Assembly: GCF_023895975.1 (NCBI RefSeq)
Contig: NZ_JALBWM010000009.1
Span: 1-64,000 of the forward strand
Length of the DNA: 64,000 nucleotides
Source: Microbulbifer okhotskensis
GTDB taxonomy: Bacteria; Pseudomonadota; Gammaproteobacteria; Pseudomonadales; Cellvibrionaceae
Direction: 5' to 3'
The stretch's first letter is position 1. Every line of letters starts with the position of its first letter. Below, one piece after another: positions 19,089 through 28,427 of this stretch. Position numbers and translations under genes: made by a program. Under the pieces are notes generated by a model that was not told the origin of the DNA, did not search any database, and saw nothing but the letters and a program-made list of their open reading frames with translations.

Positions 19089-20882
19089 TTAGCGTTTAGG
19101 GCCTCTGGAGCGATGAAGCCGGCCGGGATAGTCGTCCAGCTCAGGCAGTTCAGTGGCGGCGGCAATGCCAAACCCCTGTGCGTAGTCCACTCCCATAAAG
19201 CTCAATTTTTCCATTAATTCCGGGCTTTCCACATACTCGGCGATGGTGCTGATACCCATGCGCTTGGCCAAGTGGTCAATCGTACTGACCATGGCGCTAT
19301 CGATTTCGTCATCCAGCATATTGCGAACGAAGCTGCCATCAATTTTGAGAAAATCCACCGGCAGCTGACGTAAATAAGCCAAGGAGGAAACTCCGCGGCC
19401 AAAATCATCCAGGGCAAAACTACAGCCCGCCGCTCTCAGCTTGTGAATGAAAATAAGCGCCCGCTCCAGATTATTGATTGCACTAGTTTCAGTAATCTCA
19501 AATTGCACCCGCGACGGTGTTACCCCAGCATCGGTTAGTGCCTGCAGGACAAAACCGGCAAAGGTGTCATCTCCCAGGCTGATACCAGAAATATTAATCG
19601 CGTAGTTAATACCTCCAATCCCCTGGCGCTGCTCCAGGGCCATATAGTCGAATACACGGCGAATCACCCAGCGATCCACTTCCTCGATCAGCCCATAGCG
19701 CTCCGCTGCCGGCAGGAACAAGCCCGGTGAAATTACCCCTCCGTCCCGACCGCGCATCCGCACCAGAATTTCATAGTGGTGAACACTGCGATCCCCCTTC
19801 AGGGAGATCACCGGCTGGCGGTAGAGCATCAAGCGATCTTCTCGCAGAGCCGCATGAATTTCAGCTACCCAGGTGGTCTCTCGACGCTTCTCTAATACCC
19901 TACGAGAATCTCCGAACAGCTTGACGCGATTTCTGCCCTGCTCGCGGGCGCTACAACAGGCATCATTGGCTGACGCTAGCAGCTGGCTGGCACTGGGGGT
20001 AAAGTGATCTACACCCACCACACCGATGGATACGGCCACACGATTGTCGTTACCCTCCCAGCTAAAACTGAAATTCTGCACCGAGTCGCGTAGCCTTGCC
20101 ACCACTCGCCCGCCCTCTTCCAGAGTGCAGTCGCGCAACAAAATGGCAAATTCATCGCTGCCTACCCGGGCAAAAAGGTCCGCACTGGACAAGCCGAGTT
20201 GCAACAGTTCCACCAACTGCACTAATAGCTGATCCCCAGCGACAAAACCGAGTGTGTCATTGATCACTTTGAACTGGTAAACATCCAGATAGAGGAGTAC
20301 ATGGTGCTGGCGCTTGTCGACACAGAGGCTGAGTTGATTCTGCAACTCACTTTCAAAAAACTGCCGATTAGGCAATCGGGTAAGGGCATCGTGACTGCTC
20401 TGCCACATAAGGCGGGTGGAAACTCGGCGCGCTGCAGAGGTATCTCTCAGTACCAGTACATAGCTTTTGAGCACACCCAGCTCCCACAAAGCCATAACCT
20501 GAACCGTTACCTCGAGCGGTGCCTGATTCCCACCGGAGCGCTCGATATAGGCATTAAACTCCCGTGTTCTCGGCACATCGCCCAGATCACCAGTCAGTGG
20601 CTGTATCGGCTGAACCGGGTCTCCCTGACTGTTACAAAGCTTCAAACCCTCACTGAGTGGCTGGCCCGGCAGCAGTCCGACCAGATCTCCTGTCATCTCA
20701 TTAACCAGGGGATTGGTGTATACAACGGTACCGCCGGCATCAGTGACAATAACACCATCGGCAATTTCGCCCAGGGCGGCCTCAGCGGCTTGCAGACTAA
20801 TCTGCTCACAAGGTCGAAGTCCCTCTTCCAACTGAGTTAAGGGACCCAGGTAATGTGCGGAGTCGGGATCAAATAGCGTCAC
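19089..20882 (-). CDS. PAS-GGDEF-EAL cyclic-di-GMP signalling protein
   Basis: A 597-residue cytoplasmic protein without membrane segments. A PAS-like sensor lies at about 30-150, the GGDEF domain at about 165-320 and the EAL domain at about 335-585. The diguanylate cyclase signature reads GSDEF in ARVGSDEFAILL, and no RxxD inhibitory site precedes it. The EAL motif reads EIL (YEILVRM), and the catalytic set NIS, EITE, DDFG and KIDGSFV is intact. I infer mainly phosphodiesterase activity with the GGDEF domain weak or regulatory. The GTG start has a strong GAGGAGG seven bases upstream. Confidence 0.9.
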   Translation of the reverse strand: MTLFDPDSAHYLGPLTQLEEGLRPCEQISLQAAEAALGEIADGVIVTDAGGTVVYTNPLVNEMTGDLVGLLPGQPLSEGLKLCNSQGDPVQPIQPLTGDLGDVPRTREFNAYIERSGGNQAPLEVTVQVMALWELGVLKSYVLVLRDTSAARRVSTRLMWQSSHDALTRLPNRQFFESELQNQLSLCVDKRQHHVLLYLDVYQFKVINDTLGFVAGDQLLVQLVELLQLGLSSADLFARVGSDEFAILLRDCTLEEGGRVVARLRDSVQNFSFSWEGNDNRVAVSIGVVGVDHFTPSASQLLASANDACCSAREQGRNRVKLFGDSRRVLEKRRETTWVAEIHAALREDRLMLYRQPVISLKGDRSVHHYEILVRMRGRDGGVISPGLFLPAAERYGLIEEVDRWVIRRVFDYMALEQRQGIGGINYAINISGISLGDDTFAGFVLQALTDAGVTPSRVQFEITETSAINNLERALIFIHKLRAAGCSFALDDFGRGVSSLAYLRQLPVDFLKIDGSFVRNMLDDEIDSAMVSTIDHLAKRMGISTIAEYVESPELMEKLSFMGVDYAQGFGIAAATELPELDDYPGRLHRSRGPKR

Positions 20883-21050
20883 GCGCTGACCTCCTCAGCC
20901 GCGGCCAAGGCCCTCACGCCGCAACAGGAAGTTTCTATTAACTGCCCATAGCCAAGACCAGTTAACCATTTCATCACCCAAGATCGCCGATTTTATTCAA
21001 TTATCTGGCCTCCCAGCCGGCTTTTCCCTGCAAAGGTATAAACTGCACAT

Positions 21051-21620
21051 TCACAGATTGGTACGCAAGAAATTTTTCAACTTCTGATCTTCAAATACTC
21101 GCTGCAGAGTTGCGCTTAGCAGTCCATTCACCCGGCTTTGCACTTCCTCACGGCTGGGTTTGACCAGGTTGCGATCTTTTCCTGAGGTGCTGTAGGTACC
21201 GAAATAGGTACGGGGGCCAATCTTCACCTCCAGATTAATTTCCGCAGAAGTATCAATCTGAGTGGTATAAAACGTATTTGGACTGTTATAAGTCAGCTTT
21301 ACCAGCTTTGCGACCACGTCTACTTGCGGGGCGCCATCGGACATGCGAAACGACCAGTTTGAAAACCCCTGGCGCAACCCGGCAGCAATCGCCTCACCGG
21401 CATCATTCCCAATCGTTACCTGTGCTGTATCGGCATAGACCCCACCCAGGGAGCCCAAGCCGCCGCCCGGCAGCTCATTGACTCCGCTAATACTCATGCT
21501 GTACCCCTCACCTATAGCTTCGGGCGCTACCTGAACTTGTGGCTGCAACCAAATTTGCAGCGGACTATGCGCACAGGCAGCAAGTACCAGCGTTCCTACA
21601 AGTATCAACAATTTTTTCAT
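21051..21620 (-). CDS. YajG-family lipoprotein
   Basis: A 189-residue lipoprotein. The signal peptide MKKLLILVGTLVLAACAHS ends in the lipobox LAAC, so Cys16 should be lipidated. The rest resembles the YajG family, including the alternating strands around ISAEINLEVKI-type sequence and a closing helix ending FLRTNL. Function is unknown. It is the last gene of a leftward group with the PCuAC chaperone and a TPR lipoprotein, 35 bases after the former. Confidence 0.82.
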   Translation of the reverse strand: MKKLLILVGTLVLAACAHSPLQIWLQPQVQVAPEAIGEGYSMSISGVNELPGGGLGSLGGVYADTAQVTIGNDAGEAIAAGLRQGFSNWSFRMSDGAPQVDVVAKLVKLTYNSPNTFYTTQIDTSAEINLEVKIGPRTYFGTYSTSGKDRNLVKPSREEVQSRVNGLLSATLQRVFEDQKLKNFLRTNL

Positions 21621-21655
21621 TTTCCATTCCCCCTTACTTCAATAAAAAACATTAA

Positions 21656-22120
21656 TTAACCATGCTGATGATGGTGGTGATTCTCACTGTCATCACTCAG
21701 GCCAACTATCGGCAATAAAATATCGACACTGCTCCCATCGGAGAAAAGTAATCGCAGGGGCAGTTGATCCCCCGCTTGTAGACGCAGGCCGTTAATCATC
21801 AAGTGGAGTCCGCCCGGTACCATTTCCAGGTGCGCTCCAGCGGCAATCACTACCTTTTGCAAGGGGCGCATACGATTGACCCCACCTTCGGATATCGTAC
21901 TGTGCAAGTCTGCTGAAGCACCTTCAAGACCCGGCAGCTCGATACCAGTGAGAACCTGCTCCGAACGCCCGGTGTTGTGTAAAGAGACAAAGGCAGCACT
22001 CATTGGGGGGCCTGGCGGTGTTTCGCGTGCGTAACCCTGCGCTGCAATTGTGGCTGGCTGAGCACTCGTCGACCAAGCCACCCCAAGTAGTATCAAGGTA
22101 AATACCAATGTTTTATTCAT
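21656..22120 (-). CDS. PCu(A)C copper chaperone
   Basis: A 154-residue periplasmic protein with a cleavable signal peptide (about 1-20, ending TSAQP). The copper motif is present as LHSTISEGGVNRMRPL followed about 20 residues later by LHLMING, giving the His and Met ligands of the H(M)X10MX21HXM family. The C-terminus is a natural His-rich tail, HHHHQHG, that may add a metal site. Family members load Cu(I) into the CuA site of cytochrome oxidase. Its start overlaps the stop of the lipoprotein gene by 4 bases, so the two are translationally coupled. Confidence 0.9.
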   Translation of the reverse strand: MNKTLVFTLILLGVAWSTSAQPATIAAQGYARETPPGPPMSAAFVSLHNTGRSEQVLTGIELPGLEGASADLHSTISEGGVNRMRPLQKVVIAAGAHLEMVPGGLHLMINGLRLQAGDQLPLRLLFSDGSSVDILLPIVGLSDDSENHHHHQHG

Positions 22121-22845
22121 AGGGCCCCTCCGCTGGGCTTGAGTAGAATGAGTCGTGCCGGATTGCCAACTTTGATATCTCCGCGCACCCGATAGCCAGG
22201 TACCGCTTCGCGCAACTGTTGGTAAATCCAGCGGCCCTCGACATCACTTCGGGCCACGATCATCACACGCAATTGCTCACTGCGGATTCGTTCGGCGATG
22301 CGTTGCAGCTGCTCCACCAGCCCGGCAGATTTTGCCGATAGCTCTGTCGAAGGCAACCCGATGACTTCTCCTCCGGGTGCGTCGAGCCTCGCCCTACCCC
22401 GTTCACTGGCCAACTGAAAGCGCACCTCGGCCGCCAGCGGATTGGCTGGTGCCAGCATCTCAGCCCGTTTGAGCAAGGTAGTGACCTCGCCGAAGTCACG
22501 TCGACGCAGGGCATCGCGGGCCCGCTCAACATAGGTAACAACGATGGTTTGAATACCGGTTTCCGCACGGCTGTTGTGTGGTTGCAACTGCAGCACACGC
22601 AAGTAGTAGTCATAAGCACTAGCACCAGCAGGCTGGGTCAAGTGCCCTTTGCGCAACGCCTGCTCTGCCCGCCGTAAAAAGAAGCTGATATTGTTCCTGC
22701 GGACCTGATCCTGTGACGGAACCTTTTTAGGCGGCGGCGCTGGCACAACCGTTTTTGGCGCGGGTGTGTTGGATGAGCAGGCACTCAGGCAAAGAACCAG
22801 CAACAGGGAAACCCCAAGGCTGTGAAGGCGTTCAAATGACGGCAA
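22117..22845 (-). CDS. Lipoprotein with TPR-like repeats
   Basis: Likely start is TTG 22845: GGAGG lies exactly six bases before it and it yields a clean signal peptide, PSFERLHSLGVSLLLVLCLSAC, with lipobox LSAC. An upstream in-frame extension of 19 codons has no ribosome site. The 242-residue protein has helical repeats (about 55-140) such as LRRAEQALRKGHL and LLKRAEMLAPANPLAAE. The C-terminal part has an RVMIVARSDVEGRWIY stretch resembling an OmpA-type or SH3-like end. Function is unknown. It overlaps the PCuAC gene, so a role near metal handling is an inference. Confidence 0.75.
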   Translation of the reverse strand: MPSFERLHSLGVSLLLVLCLSACSSNTPAPKTVVPAPPPKKVPSQDQVRRNNISFFLRRAEQALRKGHLTQPAGASAYDYYLRVLQLQPHNSRAETGIQTIVVTYVERARDALRRRDFGEVTTLLKRAEMLAPANPLAAEVRFQLASERGRARLDAPGGEVIGLPSTELSAKSAGLVEQLQRIAERIRSEQLRVMIVARSDVEGRWIYQQLREAVPGYRVRGDIKVGNPARLILLKPSGGAL

Positions 22846-22965
22846 AACAATCCTCCATTGTTGTTTTTTTGTACCACTAGCGTCGCTATACTGCTGCCGC
22901 AATTGAACCCCCGTTAGGTGCAGCAGTCAGAACTATGCGCCCGACTATAATGAATTTTTTCATTT

Positions 22966-24765
22966 ATGGCTGTGATGACCAAAAATTTCGGAAATAATTT
23001 CCTCGCTCTGCTGACAATCTTGCTGGCAATGGCCAGTGTCGGCACTTCGGCCCAAAACTCTGGCAATCCATTCGCCTCACTCGGCAATACGCAGGAAGAC
23101 AGTTTTCTTCCTGTCGATGAGGCCTACCAACAAGACTTGCTATTCGATGCCAACGGCCTCAATGCTCTCTTCCAGATCGCTCCTGAGTACTATCTCTATC
23201 GCGACAAGCTGGCGGTTTACCAGATTGAAAATGGACAGAAAACGCCAATCCCAGTGAGCTTACCCAAGGGCGAAGTTATTTGGGATGACTACTTTGAGAA
23301 AGACACCGAGGTCTACCGGGACCAATTGGAGTTTTCGCTCAAAATTTCAAAGGCCAGTGGTAGCACCCAGCTCGAATTACACTATCAAGGCTGTGCCGAT
23401 GCCGGACTTTGCTATCCACCGCAGACACGCTACTACAATGTCGACCCCGTCAGCCAAAAAATAGAAGCCCGCGAAGATGCCTTTACCATGGGAGCTACCA
23501 GCTCCCCAACGGGGGGAACTCCAAATAACAATGCCAGTAACATCACCCTACCGCTGGCGCTTTTACTGGCATTTGTGGGTGGACTGATTCTGAACTTGAT
23601 GCCCTGTGTGTTCCCTGTTCTGTCAATCAAACTGCTAGCGGTAAGCCAAGCCGCCCAAAACGCAAGCCAACGACACCACCACGGATGGGCCTACACTTTC
23701 GGCGTGGTAGTGAGCTTTGTCACTATTGCAGCAGTTATGCTTGCCCTCCGAGCTGGGGGTGAGGCCGTCGGTTGGGGCTTCCAGCTACAATCCCCCTGGT
23801 TGGTCGCAGCACTCGCCTATCTCTTCTTTACCATGGGGCTGAGCTTGTCCGGGGTTACCGAGTTCGGCGCTAGTCTGATGGGCATCGGCAGCAACCTCAA
23901 CAAGAGCCAGGGCCTGCGTGGATCAGTGGCCTCCGGCGCACTGGCCACTCTGGTGGCCAGTCCCTGTACTGCCCCGCTAATGGGTTCTGCCCTTGGATTT
24001 GCAGTCACCCAATCTCCACTGATTGCACTGAGTGTTTTCGCCGCTCTTGGTGCAGGCATGGCCGCCCCATTCCTGCTTTTAACCTATCTCCCCTCACTGG
24101 TACAGAAACTGCCAAAGCCAGGTCCCTGGATGGATCACCTGAAACAGCTATTGGCATTCCCCATGTATCTGACAGCGGTATGGCTCCTCTGGGTTCTTGG
24201 CCGACAAGCCGGGGGTGATGGGGTCACGCTGGTACTCGCGGGTGCCGTGGCCATTGCATTTTCCCTATGGCTCTGGCCACGCCCGCAGTGGCAATGGGTA
24301 CGTGGCTCTGTAGCCGTGGCAGCCCTGGCCGTTGCCATATTCATATTGCCGCAGCTCAACACCAGCACCCAAGCTGAACAACGGAGTAGCGATTACTGGC
24401 AGCCCTATTCAGCTGAAAGTCTGGAAGCAGCACGGAGTGAAGGACGTGCGGTACTGGCAAATATGACTGCCGCCTGGTGTCTCACCTGCCTGATGAATGA
24501 AAAGACGGTACTTTCGAGCAGTGAAGTGAGCGATGCACTCGAGCGTCTGGATGTCGTGGCGTTGAAGGGCGATTGGACCAATCAAGACCCGCGTATTAGT
24601 GAGTTACTCGCCAAATACGGTCGCACCAGTGTACCGCTGTACCTTCTTTATCCCGCAGACTGTGGAGAGGCCAAAATACTGCCGCAGATACTTTCCCGAG
24701 ACGATTTACTACAGGAATTGGAGAATGCTGTGGGCTCTCCGTTGAGCACCACTTCATCAAAATGA
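22966..24765 (+). CDS. dsbD: Thiol:disulfide interchange protein DsbD
   Basis: Carries electrons from cytoplasmic thioredoxin to periplasmic thiols, 599 residues. The signal peptide is followed by the DsbD-alpha domain with its Cys pair in GCADAGLCYPP. The membrane beta domain spans about 190-470, with single cysteines in LNLMPCVFPVLS and VASPCTAPLMG. The C-terminal thioredoxin-like gamma domain has CLTC at 505-508. All six redox cysteines are present, so it should work. It diverges from the lipoprotein/PCuAC group; dsbD-aroQ-accBC is also the Pseudomonas order. Confidence 0.95.
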   Translation: MAVMTKNFGNNFLALLTILLAMASVGTSAQNSGNPFASLGNTQEDSFLPVDEAYQQDLLFDANGLNALFQIAPEYYLYRDKLAVYQIENGQKTPIPVSLPKGEVIWDDYFEKDTEVYRDQLEFSLKISKASGSTQLELHYQGCADAGLCYPPQTRYYNVDPVSQKIEAREDAFTMGATSSPTGGTPNNNASNITLPLALLLAFVGGLILNLMPCVFPVLSIKLLAVSQAAQNASQRHHHGWAYTFGVVVSFVTIAAVMLALRAGGEAVGWGFQLQSPWLVAALAYLFFTMGLSLSGVTEFGASLMGIGSNLNKSQGLRGSVASGALATLVASPCTAPLMGSALGFAVTQSPLIALSVFAALGAGMAAPFLLLTYLPSLVQKLPKPGPWMDHLKQLLAFPMYLTAVWLLWVLGRQAGGDGVTLVLAGAVAIAFSLWLWPRPQWQWVRGSVAVAALAVAIFILPQLNTSTQAEQRSSDYWQPYSAESLEAARSEGRAVLANMTAAWCLTCLMNEKTVLSSSEVSDALERLDVVALKGDWTNQDPRISELLAKYGRTSVPLYLLYPADCGEAKILPQILSRDDLLQELENAVGSPLSTTSSK

Positions 24766-25025
24766 AGCTTCCTGCGTCTTTGTAGCCACTAACCCAAGGG
24801 AAAAAGGCCACAGCCTGGATATTTTGAACTAATTTTTTGCCAAAGATCGCCGAACTGCCGCTAACTTCGATAAACTCCGGGATCGGCATGGACAGGGAGT
24901 CACTTTTGCGGCAGACTCGGTTAAAGAACTCGGGCAAATAGGCCAGAATTTCGGATTTGCCTGCAAGATAGCCAGCTTTAACCCAATTTTACGCGGGTTT
25001 TCGGCAACTTTTCCCAGGGCAGACT

Positions 25026-25499
25026 ATGGCTACACTTCTTCTCCTGCACGGCCCAAACTTGAATCTTTTGGGCAGCCGTGAACCGCAGATCTACGGGGCC
25101 ACCACCCTGGCGGAAATCAATGAAGCTTCCCAACACCTCTGCGATGCCGCCGGCCACCAACTGGAAACCCTGCAGAGTAACAGTGAGTCTGTGCTGGTGG
25201 AGCGTATCCATTTGGCAGCAACCAGTGGGGTCAATTTTATCGTGATAAACCCTGCAGCCTTTACCCACACCAGCATCGCCCTGCGCGATGCCCTGGCTGC
25301 GGTTGCCATCCCGTTTATCGAGCTTCACCTGTCCAACCCCCACGCCAGGGAAACTTTTCGACACCATTCCTATCTTTCAGACCTGGCCCGCGGCGTAATC
25401 TGTGGCTTTGGCGCTCACAGCTACTCCCTGGCCCTACAGGCAGCCATTCACCTACTGGATGCATCACGCCTGCACAACAATGAATCAAACTGCGAGTAA
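25026..25499 (+). CDS. aroQ: 3-dehydroquinate dehydratase, type II
   Basis: Third step of the shikimate pathway. The 157-residue protein opens with [20 protein letters not shown], the type II signature with the catalytic Tyr; the second signature is [17 protein letters not shown], and [18 protein letters not shown] holds the catalytic His. It is six bases from accB, so it is the first gene of an aroQ-accB-accC operon. The 260 bases before it hold no gene I can support. Confidence 0.96.
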   Translation: MATLLLLHGPNLNLLGSREPQIYGATTLAEINEASQHLCDAAGHQLETLQSNSESVLVERIHLAATSGVNFIVINPAAFTHTSIALRDALAAVAIPFIELHLSNPHARETFRHHSYLSDLARGVICGFGAHSYSLALQAAIHLLDASRLHNNESNCE

Positions 25500-25505
25500 A
25501 TAACT

Positions 25506-25982
25506 ATGGATATCCGCAAAATTAAAAAACTGATTGAGCTGCTCGAAGAATCGGATATCGGCGAGCTGGAAATCAAAGAGGGCGAAGAGTCCGTGCGCAT
25601 CAGTCGCGGCACAGGCAATGCGGCACAGGCCCCTGCCCCGATCTACAGCATTCCCGGCGCGCCAACCTACGCACCGGCTTTCGCAACAGCAGCCCCTGCA
25701 ACTAGTACACCAGCTCCTGCTGAGAAGGAATCTAAGCCGGCTTTTAGCGGGCACGCAGTTAAATCCCCGATGGTAGGCACCTTCTATGCCGCACCCAGCC
25801 CCGGCGTTGAATCGTTTGTCAAAGTCGGCCAGCAAGTAAAGGTGGGCGATGTGGTATGCATCGTAGAAGCCATGAAAATGATGAACCAGATTGAAGCCGA
25901 CAAAGCGGGGACGGTCGAGTCTATCCTGCTGGAAGACGGCCAGCCGGTAGAGTTTGATCAGCCGCTCGTGACCATCGTCTGA
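25506..25982 (+). CDS. accB: Biotin carboxyl carrier protein of acetyl-CoA carboxylase
   Basis: Carries CO2 on biotin in the first step of fatty acid synthesis. The 158 residues include an N-terminal [14 protein letters not shown] helix, an Ala/Pro-rich linker (about 40-80) and the biotinyl domain with [13 protein letters not shown]124 is the biotinylated lysine. GSFYxxP-type sequence (GTFYAAPSP) and the thumb residues are present. Operon with aroQ and accC. Confidence 0.97.
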   Translation: MDIRKIKKLIELLEESDIGELEIKEGEESVRISRGTGNAAQAPAPIYSIPGAPTYAPAFATAAPATSTPAPAEKESKPAFSGHAVKSPMVGTFYAAPSPGVESFVKVGQQVKVGDVVCIVEAMKMMNQIEADKAGTVESILLEDGQPVEFDQPLVTIV

Positions 25983-25997
25983 TCGGGGAAAGTCATA

Positions 25998-27338
25998 ATG
26001 TTCGACAAAATCCTGATCGCCAATCGCGGCGAAATCGCCCTGCGAATTTTACGCGCCTGCAAAGAGATGGGTATCGCCACGGTAGCGGTGCACTCTCTCG
26101 TGGATCGCAATTTGAAGCATGTACGCCTGGCCGATGAGTCCGTGTGTATTGGCCCTAACCCCTCTCCGCAGAGCTACCTGAATATCCCAGCCCTGATTTC
26201 CGCTATGGAGATTACCGACGCGGTAGCCGTCCACCCCGGTTACGGCTTCCTCGCAGAGAACGCCGACTTCGCCGAACAGGTGCAAAAAAGCGGCTTCACC
26301 TTTATTGGCCCCGATCCGGATGTTATCCGTCTTATGGGCGATAAGGTTTCCGCCATCGCTGCCATGAAAAAGGCCGGCGTTCCCACGGTACCGGGTTCCG
26401 ACGGTCCGCTGCCAGACAACAGCGAACGCAGTATGGAAATCGGCCGCCGTATCGGTTATCCCGTAATTATTAAGGCGGCTTCCGGCGGCGGTGGCCGCGG
26501 TATGCGTGTCGTCCATAACGAAGAGGAGTTAGTCAACGCGATAGCCGTGACCAAATCCGAGGCGCAAGCTGCCTTTGGTGACGGCACCGTGTACATGGAA
26601 AAATTCCTGCAGAATCCCCGCCATGTCGAAGTCCAGATAATGTCCGACGGTCAGGGCAACGCCGTACATCTGGGAGATCGGGACTGCTCGTTGCAGCGTC
26701 GCCACCAGAAGGTATTGGAGGAAGCTCCCGCACCGGGTATTTCCGAAGAGGTGCGCAATCAGGTACATGAATCCTGTGTGCAGGCCTGTATCGATATCGG
26801 CTACCGTGGCGCGGGGACTTTTGAATTTCTATACGAAAACGAGTGCTTCTACTTTATCGAAATGAACACCCGTATCCAGGTAGAGCACCCGGTTACCGAA
26901 ATGGTCACTGGCGTTGACTTGATCAAGGAGCAAATCCGGGTTTGTGCCGGGGAGAAATTATCTCTCAAGCAGGAAGATATCGTAATTCACGGCCACTCGT
27001 TTGAGTGTCGTATCAATGCAGAAGATCCACAGACCTTTTTCCCGAGTCCGGGCAAGGTAAACAATTTCCACATGCCTGGCGGCCTGGGCGTGCGGGTGGA
27101 TTCCCACCTTTACTCCGGCTACTCGGTCCCCCCTAATTACGATTCAATGATCGCCAAACTGATCACCCATGCGGAAGACCGCGAAACCGCTCTGGCGCGC
27201 ATGCGCGTGGCGCTATCCGAACTCGTGGTTGACGGGATCAAAACCAATATTCCTCTGCAAGAAGAGTTGGTGCGGGATGAAAATTTTGCTAAAGGTGGAG
27301 TTAACATCCACTACCTGGAGAAAAAGTTAGGCCTTTAA
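25998..27338 (+). CDS. accC: Biotin carboxylase subunit of acetyl-CoA carboxylase
   Basis: ATP-grasp enzyme of 446 residues that carboxylates the biotin of AccB. Signatures include [13 protein letters not shown] at the N-terminus, [14 protein letters not shown] for [19 protein letters not shown] and [14 protein letters not shown] for catalysis. It follows accB by 15 bases. The length and motif set are those of the stand-alone bacterial subunit. Confidence 0.98.
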   Translation: MFDKILIANRGEIALRILRACKEMGIATVAVHSLVDRNLKHVRLADESVCIGPNPSPQSYLNIPALISAMEITDAVAVHPGYGFLAENADFAEQVQKSGFTFIGPDPDVIRLMGDKVSAIAAMKKAGVPTVPGSDGPLPDNSERSMEIGRRIGYPVIIKAASGGGGRGMRVVHNEEELVNAIAVTKSEAQAAFGDGTVYMEKFLQNPRHVEVQIMSDGQGNAVHLGDRDCSLQRRHQKVLEEAPAPGISEEVRNQVHESCVQACIDIGYRGAGTFEFLYENECFYFIEMNTRIQVEHPVTEMVTGVDLIKEQIRVCAGEKLSLKQEDIVIHGHSFECRINAEDPQTFFPSPGKVNNFHMPGGLGVRVDSHLYSGYSVPPNYDSMIAKLITHAEDRETALARMRVALSELVVDGIKTNIPLQEELVRDENFAKGGVNIHYLEKKLGL

Positions 27339-27470
27339 GCGCTCGCAAGCCGGGGCAAAGTTAGCGAAAATTGCAGCAAACTCAACGACACTATGCCGCC
27401 AACCCGCGGCGGCAGGTGTTAACTGAGTGCGGCCCCCGCACCACCGGCAATTATTCACTACGGAATCACT

Positions 27471-28352
27471 ATGCCCTGGCTACAACTCCGCGTGGACACT
27501 CACAGTGAACACGCAGAAAAAACTGAAAACGCACTGCTTTTTGCTGGCGCGGCATCTGTCACCCTGCAAGACAATGCGAATCAGCCCATCCTGGAACCCG
27601 GACTCGGCGAAACCCCACTGTGGGATCAAACACGCATTACCGGACTTTTTGACGCAGAAATTGATACTTCCGTAACCGAAGCCAAAGCCGCCTCGTTTCT
27701 ATGTGAATTACTGCCCAATGCGCACTGGGAACAACTGGAAGACAAAGACTGGGAGCGCGAATGGATGGCCCACTACAAGCCAATCCAGTGTGGTCACAAT
27801 CTCTGGATCTGTCCCAGCTGGTGTGAGCCACCTGCGCCTGACGCAGTCAACCTGCTACTCGATCCCGGCCTCGCTTTCGGCACCGGTACCCACCCAACTA
27901 CCTTTTTATGCCTGCAGTGGTTAGCAGCTCAACCCCTGAAAGACAAAAGCACTATCGACTTCGGTTGTGGCTCAGGCATTCTCGGCGTAGGTGCACTGCT
28001 CCTAGGTGCCGATAGGGCGCAAGGGATTGATATCGACCCCCAGGCACTGATCGCCAGTCGCGAGAACGCCCAGCGTAACGGTATAGCCCCGGAGCGCTTT
28101 CCTGTATCCCTACCCGATCAACTACCTTCTGAGCCCGTCGAAATAATGCTTGCCAATATCCTTGCCGGGCCCCTGATAAAACTCGCAAGCCAGCTGGTAC
28201 AACTGACCCAGGTGGGTGGGAAAATCTGCCTATCGGGAATTCTCAGCTCCCAGGCAGAACAAGTAAAAAATGCCTATCGCGCATGGATAGAGTTCGATAC
28301 CGATGGTGAACACGAGGGCTGGATCAGGCTGAGTGGCACCCGAGTGCGCTAA
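27471..28352 (+). CDS. prmA: Ribosomal protein L11 methyltransferase
   Basis: Trimethylates ribosomal protein L11. The 293 residues start PWLQLRVDTHSEHAEK, the PrmA N-terminal substrate domain, and contain LLLDPGLAFGTGTHPTT, TIDFGCGSGILGVGALLLGA (SAM motif I) and MLANILAGPL (the NPPY-equivalent motif). It stands 130 bases after accC and before the DUF3426 gene, the same order as in Pseudomonas. Confidence 0.96.
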   Translation: MPWLQLRVDTHSEHAEKTENALLFAGAASVTLQDNANQPILEPGLGETPLWDQTRITGLFDAEIDTSVTEAKAASFLCELLPNAHWEQLEDKDWEREWMAHYKPIQCGHNLWICPSWCEPPAPDAVNLLLDPGLAFGTGTHPTTFLCLQWLAAQPLKDKSTIDFGCGSGILGVGALLLGADRAQGIDIDPQALIASRENAQRNGIAPERFPVSLPDQLPSEPVEIMLANILAGPLIKLASQLVQLTQVGGKICLSGILSSQAEQVKNAYRAWIEFDTDGEHEGWIRLSGTRVR

Positions 28353-28427
28353 ATGCGCTCCTGAACACTACGCGGGAACTCCGCGGACTGATAAACTTGG
28401 CTGCTAAATAAACTGCGCTCTAGTCGA

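Noticed and set aside
22017-22120. Thought of the His-rich end of the PCuAC protein (located at 21656-21680) as a cloning tag
   Set aside because: The His run is mixed (HHHHQHG), sits inside native chromosomal context, and metal-chaperone families often have such tails.
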